49,396 nucleotides of DNA from Candidatus Gastranaerophilales bacterium. GTDB lineage: Bacteria; Cyanobacteriota; Vampirovibrionia; Gastranaerophilales; Gastranaerophilaceae. Below, in pieces: positions 43,788 through 49,396 of the stretch. The position numbers and the translations under genes were made by a program. The stretch covers positions 1 to 49,396 of the forward strand of contig CALUPO010000015.1 of assembly GCA_944322675.1 (NCBI GenBank), in the 5' to 3' direction. Each line of letters opens with the position of its first letter. The first letter of the stretch is position 1. The notes beneath the pieces are model-generated. The model was not told where the DNA came from. It saw only the letters and a list, made by a program, of their open reading frames with translations, and ran no database searches.

Positions 43788-45575
43788 ATGGATAATAAAA
43801 ATATAAGAAATATAGCAATAATAGCACACGTAGATCATGGTAAAACAACACTTGTTGATTGTATGTTAAGACAATGCGGTGTGTTTCGTGAAAATGAAGT
43901 TGTTGAAGATAGAATTTTGGACAATAACGACATTGAACGCGAACGAGGAATAACAATACTTGCAAAAAATGTATCAGTAAGTTACAAAGGATACAAAATA
44001 AATATTGTAGATACACCGGGACACGCTGATTTTGGAGGGGAAGTTGAACGCGTTTTGGGAATGGTCGATGGTGCCTTGCTTATTGTTGATGCTGCTGAAG
44101 GCCCTATGCCGCAAACAAGATTCGTGTTAAAAAAAGCTTTAGAACTTGGCATTAGAGTTATTGTTGTTGTAAATAAAATTGATAAGCCGCAAGCTGAACC
44201 TGATAAAACAATTGATAAGGTTTTTGATTTATTTACGGAATTAACAACTGATGAATATTTGATTGATTTTCCTATAATATACTCATCAAGTCTTCAAGGT
44301 TATGCAAAAAAAGAACTTGAAGATGAAAATAAAGATATAATTCCTTTGCTTGACAGTATAATTGAAAACATTAAACCGCCTCAGGGGGATAAAACAAAGA
44401 ATTTACAATTTCATGTAACGACTCTTGATTATAACGAATATGTAGGACGAATAGCAATTGGTCGGGTTGTAAACGGTATAATCAATTCAAATGAAATGGT
44501 ATCTTTAATAAAATCCGACAGTTCAATACAAAGAGGGAAAATTGTCAAGTTATTTGGATTTAAAGACTTAGGACGTGTTGAAATAGCAAGTGCAAGTGCA
44601 GGTGATATAGTTGGTGTTGCAGGTTTTGCTGATATTCAAATAGGTGAAACTATCTCATCACTTGATAATCCGCAGGCTTTGCCTTTGATAAAAATTGACG
44701 AACCTACATTGCAGATGAATTTTCAGGTGAATAATTCTCCATTTGCAGGTCAAGAAGGCAAGTATGTGACAAGCAGACAAATAAGGAAACGTCTTTATCA
44801 GGAGCTTGAAAAAAATGTAAGTTTACGTGTTGAAGATACTGATAATACAGATGTTTTTCGTGTATCCGGACGTGGTGAGCTTCATCTTGGTATACTTATT
44901 GAAACAATGCGTCGTGAGGGGTATGAGTTTCAAGTTTCTAAACCTCAGGTTATTTTAAAAACCATTGATGAAAAAATACATGAACCTTTTGAAAATCTTT
45001 TTATTGATGTTCCTGAAGAATATGCAGGTGCAACAATAGAACGTTTATCCGGTCGTAAAGGAGAATTGCAGCAAATGCAAGTTGTTGGAACAAGAACAAA
45101 TATGCGATTTGTTATTCCTTCACGTGGTTTGATAGGGTTTAGATCCGATTTTATCAGATTAACACGTGGCGAGGGCATTATGAATCATACGTTTTATGAA
45201 TATCGTCCATATTGCGGAGATATAGAAAAACAACGTAACGGGTCAATTATTGCTCATGAAACAGGTGAAGCTATACCTTATGCTTTAAATCAGTTTGAGG
45301 ATAGAGGTGTGTTTTTTATTGTTCCAAAAACCAAAGTTTATCGCGGTATGATAATTGGTGAAGCAAATCGCCCTCAAGATGTTGTTGTTAATATTTGTAA
45401 AACAAAAAAACTCACAAATATGCGAAGTGCAACAGCAGATGTTATGGTGACTCTTCAAGCACCTAGAATTATGTCACTTGAAGATTGTCTTGAGTATATT
45501 CAAGATGATGAACTTGTTGAAGTTACACCTAAAAATGTAAGAATACGCAAATTTGATATAAATAAAATAAGATAG
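43788..45575 (+). CDS. typA: Translational GTPase TypA/BipA
   Basis: A 595-residue ribosome-associated GTPase. G1 is AHVDHGKTTLVD, G2 includes RERGITI, G3 DTPGHADFGGEVER and G4 NKID. The EF-G-like domains and the TypA-specific C-terminus (IRIRKFDINK type ending) follow. It acts in ribosome assembly and stress adaptation. TATAAT about 40 nt upstream may be its -10 box. It is followed by valS after 24 nt. Confidence 0.97.
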   Translation: MDNKNIRNIAIIAHVDHGKTTLVDCMLRQCGVFRENEVVEDRILDNNDIERERGITILAKNVSVSYKGYKINIVDTPGHADFGGEVERVLGMVDGALLIVDAAEGPMPQTRFVLKKALELGIRVIVVVNKIDKPQAEPDKTIDKVFDLFTELTTDEYLIDFPIIYSSSLQGYAKKELEDENKDIIPLLDSIIENIKPPQGDKTKNLQFHVTTLDYNEYVGRIAIGRVVNGIINSNEMVSLIKSDSSIQRGKIVKLFGFKDLGRVEIASASAGDIVGVAGFADIQIGETISSLDNPQALPLIKIDEPTLQMNFQVNNSPFAGQEGKYVTSRQIRKRLYQELEKNVSLRVEDTDNTDVFRVSGRGELHLGILIETMRREGYEFQVSKPQVILKTIDEKIHEPFENLFIDVPEEYAGATIERLSGRKGELQQMQVVGTRTNMRFVIPSRGLIGFRSDFIRLTRGEGIMNHTFYEYRPYCGDIEKQRNGSIIAHETGEAIPYALNQFEDRGVFFIVPKTKVYRGMIIGEANRPQDVVVNICKTKKLTNMRSATADVMVTLQAPRIMSLEDCLEYIQDDELVEVTPKNVRIRKFDINKIR

Positions 45576-45599
45576 TAAAAAAGATAGGATATAAAGTAT

Positions 45600-48251
45600 A
45601 TGGAAACACAAACAGTTGAGCAAATGCCAACACAGTATGATGCTTTGAATATTGAAAAGGAAATTTATAAATTTTGGGAAGAAAATGAATTATTTAAAGC
45701 TAATGCAAATTCGGATAAACCTCCTTATACGATAGTTATTCCTCCTCCTAATGTTACAGGTGTTTTACATATGGGGCATGCACTTGATGGAACATTGCAG
45801 GATATTTTAACACGTTATTATAGAATGTCAGGTTATGAAGCTCTTTGGCTTCCGGGAACTGACCATGCAGGTATTGCTACACAAAATGTTGTTGAAAAAA
45901 AATTAAGAGAAGAAAATAAAACTCGTTTTGACCTGGGACGTGAAGAATTTTTAAAGTTGACATGGCAATGGGCAAATGAGCATAAAGGAACAATATTAAA
46001 CCAGTTCAAAAGACTTGGTGCATCATTTGATAGAACACGTGAAAGATTTACTCTTGACAAGGGATGCAATGATGCAGTTAAAGAAGTTTTTGTACGATTG
46101 TATGAAAAGGGTTTAATTTATAAAGGTGCATATATTGTAAATTGGTGTCCACGATGTTGTAGTGCTATTTCTGATATAGAAACCGTATATGAAACTGAAA
46201 TGGGCTCTCTTTGGGAAATATCTTATCCGTTAAAAAATGAAGCCGGTGCAATTGTTGTTGCAACCACACGTCCTGAAACAATGTTTGGTGATGCTGCTAT
46301 TGCTGTTAATCCTAATGATTACAAATATAAAGAACTTATAGGCAAAAAAGTTGTTATGCCTTTAACAGGCCGTGAAATACCAATTATAGCTGATGAGTAT
46401 GTCGATAAATCTTTTGGAACCGGAGCTGTTAAAATAACACCGGCTCATGATCCAAATGATTATGAAGTTGGAAAACGTCATAACTTAAAATCTATATGGG
46501 TTATTGATGAAAATGGTAAAATGAAAGCCAATGGTTATGTTCCAAAAGAACTTCATGGTCTTGACCGTTATCAGGCCAGAAAAAAAACTATTGAAATGTT
46601 AAAAATACAAGAAACCTTACTTAGAACTCTTCCACATGAACATAATGTTGGCAAATGTCAAAGATGTAACACCACCATTGAACCCATGCTTTCCGAACAG
46701 TGGTTTGTAAAAATGGAACCGCTTGCCAAAAAAGCTATTGAAGCTATAAATAAAGGAGAAATTAAGTTTATTCCGGAACGATATACAAAAAATTATCTAA
46801 GCTGGATGGAAAATATCCGTGATTGGTGTATATCAAGACAATTATGGTGGGGGCATCAAATTCCTGCTTATTATCATATAGAAACAGGCGAAATGGTTGT
46901 TGCTAAAGAAAATCCTAATCCTAAATTATACAAACAGGATGAAGATGTTTTAGACACTTGGTTTTCTTCAGGTTTGTGGCCTTTTTCAACTTTGAATTGG
47001 CCTGATATTGATAATGCGGATTTCAAAAAATTCTATCCTACAACAACACTTGTGACCGGGTTTGATATTATCTTTTTCTGGGTTGCCAGAATGATAACTA
47101 TGGGATATGAATTCACAGGTGAAGCTCCTTTTTCAACAGTATATATCCATGGACTTATACGTGATGAACAGGGGCAAAAAATGTCAAAATCCAAAGGAAA
47201 TACAATTGACCCTGTTCAAATTATTGATAAATATGGCTCGGATGCTTTAAGATTTACTTTAACTTCTTTAAATACATTCGGTGCACAGGATATTAAAATA
47301 AGTGATGAAAGATTTGAATATGGTCGTAATTTCGCTAATAAAATATGGAATGCATCAAGATTTACTTTGATGAATATTTGTGATGTTGATGATATTCAAA
47401 TTGATTTTAACAATTTAACAATTGCTGATAAGTGGATTTTAAATAAATTAAATGAAACTATAAAACTTGTTAATGATAATTTGAAAACTTTTCGCTTTGG
47501 TGAAACGGCACATATTTTATATGAATTCTTCTGGAATAATATTTGTGATTGGTATCTTGAAATTTCAAAAGTTCAACTTGGCGATGAAAAAATAAGTATG
47601 AATACAAAACGAGTTTTAAAGTATCTTTTTGATACAACTTTAAGACTTTTGCATCCTATTATGCCTCATATTACTGAAAAAATATGGCAGCTTATTCCTT
47701 ATGTTAAAAATAGTTCTTGTAATGCTTTGATTATAGCTTCTTTTCCAATTCCTGATGAAAAATATAATTTTGCTTTAGAAAGTAAACAAATGGAAGTTGT
47801 ATTTGAAACTATAAAATCTTTGAGGAATTTAAGACAATCTTTAAATATCAATACAGGTGCTTTGATTGATATTGTTATCGATGCTAACAAAGAAGAGGAA
47901 ATTATCTTTAAAGCTATTGAATCTTATATTAAAAGACTTGCAAAAGTTAATTCTATTTTATATAATTCACAAGAAATTAAAGATAAAAAATGTGTAAATT
48001 GTGCGGTTTCTAATTCTAAAATAATTGTGCCGCTTGATAATTTGATTAATTTTGAGGATGAACTTTCACGTCAAAATAAAAAATTATTAAAATTGACAAA
48101 TGAAAGAAATTCTCTTGAATCAAGATTAAATAATGAAAAATTTATGCAAAATGCAAAAGAGGAGTTAATTAATCAAACAAAAACACGTATTGATGAAATA
48201 ATTGCTCGAGAAAATGTTATTAAAGAATTAATAGAAAATTTAAAACAATAA
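45600..48251 (+). CDS. valS: Valyl-tRNA synthetase
   Basis: An 883-residue class I synthetase. HMGH is at residues 57-60 (VLHMGHALDGT), the CP1 editing domain is in the middle (TTRPETMFGD), and KMSKS is at 527-531. The anticodon-binding domain and a C-terminal coiled coil (about 815-880, DELSRQNKKLLKLTNERNSL) complete the usual bacterial ValRS layout. The gene lies 41 kb from the tRNA-Val gene in this window, with no regulatory link visible. Confidence 0.97.
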   Translation: METQTVEQMPTQYDALNIEKEIYKFWEENELFKANANSDKPPYTIVIPPPNVTGVLHMGHALDGTLQDILTRYYRMSGYEALWLPGTDHAGIATQNVVEKKLREENKTRFDLGREEFLKLTWQWANEHKGTILNQFKRLGASFDRTRERFTLDKGCNDAVKEVFVRLYEKGLIYKGAYIVNWCPRCCSAISDIETVYETEMGSLWEISYPLKNEAGAIVVATTRPETMFGDAAIAVNPNDYKYKELIGKKVVMPLTGREIPIIADEYVDKSFGTGAVKITPAHDPNDYEVGKRHNLKSIWVIDENGKMKANGYVPKELHGLDRYQARKKTIEMLKIQETLLRTLPHEHNVGKCQRCNTTIEPMLSEQWFVKMEPLAKKAIEAINKGEIKFIPERYTKNYLSWMENIRDWCISRQLWWGHQIPAYYHIETGEMVVAKENPNPKLYKQDEDVLDTWFSSGLWPFSTLNWPDIDNADFKKFYPTTTLVTGFDIIFFWVARMITMGYEFTGEAPFSTVYIHGLIRDEQGQKMSKSKGNTIDPVQIIDKYGSDALRFTLTSLNTFGAQDIKISDERFEYGRNFANKIWNASRFTLMNICDVDDIQIDFNNLTIADKWILNKLNETIKLVNDNLKTFRFGETAHILYEFFWNNICDWYLEISKVQLGDEKISMNTKRVLKYLFDTTLRLLHPIMPHITEKIWQLIPYVKNSSCNALIIASFPIPDEKYNFALESKQMEVVFETIKSLRNLRQSLNINTGALIDIVIDANKEEEIIFKAIESYIKRLAKVNSILYNSQEIKDKKCVNCAVSNSKIIVPLDNLINFEDELSRQNKKLLKLTNERNSLESRLNNEKFMQNAKEELINQTKTRIDEIIARENVIKELIENLKQ

Positions 48252-48256
48252 TTATT

Positions 48257-48748
48257 ATGAGAATATTAGGACTTGACCCAGGTCTTGCAATTGTTGGATA
48301 TAGTGTTATTGATTATAAAGATAAACAGTATAACCTTGTTGCATCAGGGTCTATAAAAACTCCTCAAAATGAACGTGAGGCTAAAAGATTACTTGAAATT
48401 TATGAAGATGTGTGCTTTTTATGTCAAAAATATAATCCTCAAGCTGCAAGTGTTGAAAAATTGTATTTTTTTAGCAACCAAAAAACTATAATAGGTGTAA
48501 GTCAGGCTAGAGGCGTCATACTTGCTGCTTTAGAAAAAAATGGAATAAATACATATGGCTATACTCCTATTGAAGTGAAGCAAGTTATAACAGGTTATGG
48601 TCGTGCATCAAAAAATGAGGTAAAAAAATACGTAAGTTTATATGTAAACTTACCACATACAAACCTTGATGATACAATTGATTCAATTGCAATTGCAATA
48701 TGTCATATAAGATCAACGGGAATAAATCCACAATTTGATGGAGTTTAA
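48257..48748 (+). CDS. ruvC: Holliday junction endonuclease RuvC
   Basis: A 163-residue junction resolvase working with RuvAB. The four catalytic acids Asp7 (LGLDPGL), Glu67 (VEKLYFF), Asp138 or 139 and Asp142 (LDDTIDSIAIAICH) are in place. The start is 5 nt after valS with no separate ribosome binding site, suggesting coupling. ruvA and ruvB are not here. Confidence 0.96.
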   Translation: MRILGLDPGLAIVGYSVIDYKDKQYNLVASGSIKTPQNEREAKRLLEIYEDVCFLCQKYNPQAASVEKLYFFSNQKTIIGVSQARGVILAALEKNGINTYGYTPIEVKQVITGYGRASKNEVKKYVSLYVNLPHTNLDDTIDSIAIAICHIRSTGINPQFDGV

Positions 48749-48795
48749 AAAAATATTTGATTTAGTATAGGCGGCACAGCCGACAAATTAATAAT

Positions 48796-49083
48796 GGGAC
48801 TTATATACAAGTTTACACAAAGCTGCCCCGTCCGGAGGACGTTAACTTTCGTGTGGGGGATATGGGGGAGGCAAAGCCTCCCCCATATATTACTAATTCC
48901 CGCCGTAGGAAAGACGCCCGAATGAAATGAGGGCGGATACCACAGGCGGGAAAAAAGCCAAAGCCGACAGCACGAAGTCGATAGGCGAAGTTAAACAGAG
49001 TAACTCAGTCCGGAGGACATTAAAATATTTAATTTGTTGAGATTTAACAATTTTGACACCCTCACCCCAACCCTCTCCCTTTA
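48796..49083 (+). repeat. Composite repeat, copy C (interrupted by an IS)
   Basis: It opens with GGGACTTATATACAAG, the same end as the MITE at 23688. It continues with a core (about 48830-48840), the G-run hairpin (48860-48872 with 48876-48888, loop AAA), the CCGCC segment (about 48899-48950), a second core (about 49008-49018) and the CCCTCTCCC left arm (49071-49079) with loop TTTA, after which unrelated sequence begins. Module order equals copies A and B. Confidence 0.85.
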
Positions 49084-49396
49084 GGAATTGTTAACATTTC
49101 ATTTCCATGTTAGGCAAAATAATGTATAATATTCTTAAAAGAAGGAGGTATACAATGACAATATGTCCCCATTGCCAAAGCAATAAAGTAAGAAAAAACG
49201 GAAAAAATAGAGGAACCCAACGTATGCTTTGTACAAATTGTGGCAAAACATTCCCACAAAAGCCTAAACGTTACACCAAAGAAGATAAATATAAAGCTTT
49301 AATGATGTATTTAAACAATGTAGGTATACGGAAAATAGCACTATTTTTTGGAGTAAGTGCTACTGCGGTATTAAAATGGATAAAAAATGCTCATGC
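49084..49396 (+). mobile_element. IS1-family insertion sequence, left part (runs off the window)
   Basis: Unrelated sequence starting GGAATTGTTAACATTTC replaces the right arm of the repeat palindrome at 49084. A promoter (TTTCCA 49102-49107, 17-nt spacer, TATAAT 49125-49130) and a strong AAGGAGG box precede the transposase gene. The GG start is typical of IS1 ends, but the true end is inferred from the junction only. Confidence 0.65.
49155..49396 (+). CDS. IS1-family transposase, N-terminal part (truncated by window end)
   Basis: Eighty residues are visible. A zinc ribbon (CPHCQSNKVRKNGKNRG ... CTNCGKTF, residues about 4-33) is followed by a helix-turn-helix (YKALMMYLNNVGIRKIALFF and VSATAVLKWIKN), the layout of InsA or the N-terminus of single-frame IS1 transposases. 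ATG 49155 follows GAAGGAGGTATACA at ideal spacing. The catalytic DDE part would be outside the window. Confidence 0.82.
   Translation, partial: MTICPHCQSNKVRKNGKNRGTQRMLCTNCGKTFPQKPKRYTKEDKYKALMMYLNNVGIRKIALFFGVSATAVLKWIKNAH

Overview
The window is a very AT-rich bacterial chromosome segment with short intergenic gaps. Several independent signals point to the non-photosynthetic relatives of Cyanobacteria (Melainabacteria/Vampirovibrionia, most likely a host-associated Gastranaerophilales-type genome). They are an efp-accB gene pair, a CsaB-type pyruvyl transferase, an AMIN-domain amidase, an LL-diaminopimelate aminotransferase, a methionine gamma-lyase-like (YnbB) protein, and an LdpA-like Fe-S protein whose C-terminal domain is typical of Cyanobacteria. 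This placement is inference from gene content; there is no rRNA in the window.

Layout. Positions 1-2050 are gene-poor and filled with GC-richer repeat modules. Then come ilvD with an iron alcohol dehydrogenase (minus strand), a TPR/PfkB/CsaB cluster, tRNA-Val, a UmuC-type polymerase, a tandem-HTH regulator with a convergent small membrane protein, and a cell-envelope and lipid block (AMIN amidase, murI, efp, accB, accC, a GT9 glycosyltransferase, YnbB, RluB-type synthase). A flagellar hook block follows (fliJ, fliK, flgD, flgE), ending at a transposon-like repeat. A minus-strand block holds a GH38 mannosidase, MgtC, a TPR membrane protein and an acyltransferase. After a second repeat cluster come a coiled-coil protein with perfect 54-bp repeats, a secreted metallophosphatase with a TPR lipo/secretory protein, an RlmD-type methyltransferase and a DnaQ-type exonuclease. 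A co-directional operon serS-tmk-(WYD repeat protein)-folE2-dapL-hisH is followed by two unknown proteins, the minus-strand ldpA-tilS-hpt operon and the plus-strand typA-valS-ruvC run. The window ends in a third copy of the composite repeat, interrupted by an IS1-type element that runs off the edge.

The most unusual content is the repeat family. A conserved order of modules (GTCCGGAGGAC core, a G-run hairpin, a CCGCC-bounded foldable segment, a second core, a CCCTCTCCC palindrome) recurs at both ends of the window. A related 491-bp MITE-like element with terminal inverted repeats lies after flgE, and other fragments lie upstream of the mannosidase. These modules generate many short spurious reading frames. 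Other points worth a second look are the LdpA homologue in a probably non-photosynthetic organism, three genes whose promoters imply leaderless mRNAs, a likely ATT start on the umuC-like gene, a perfect 17-bp inverted repeat inside tilS, and an intrinsic terminator in the serS leader. No CRISPR array, prophage or defence island was recognised.
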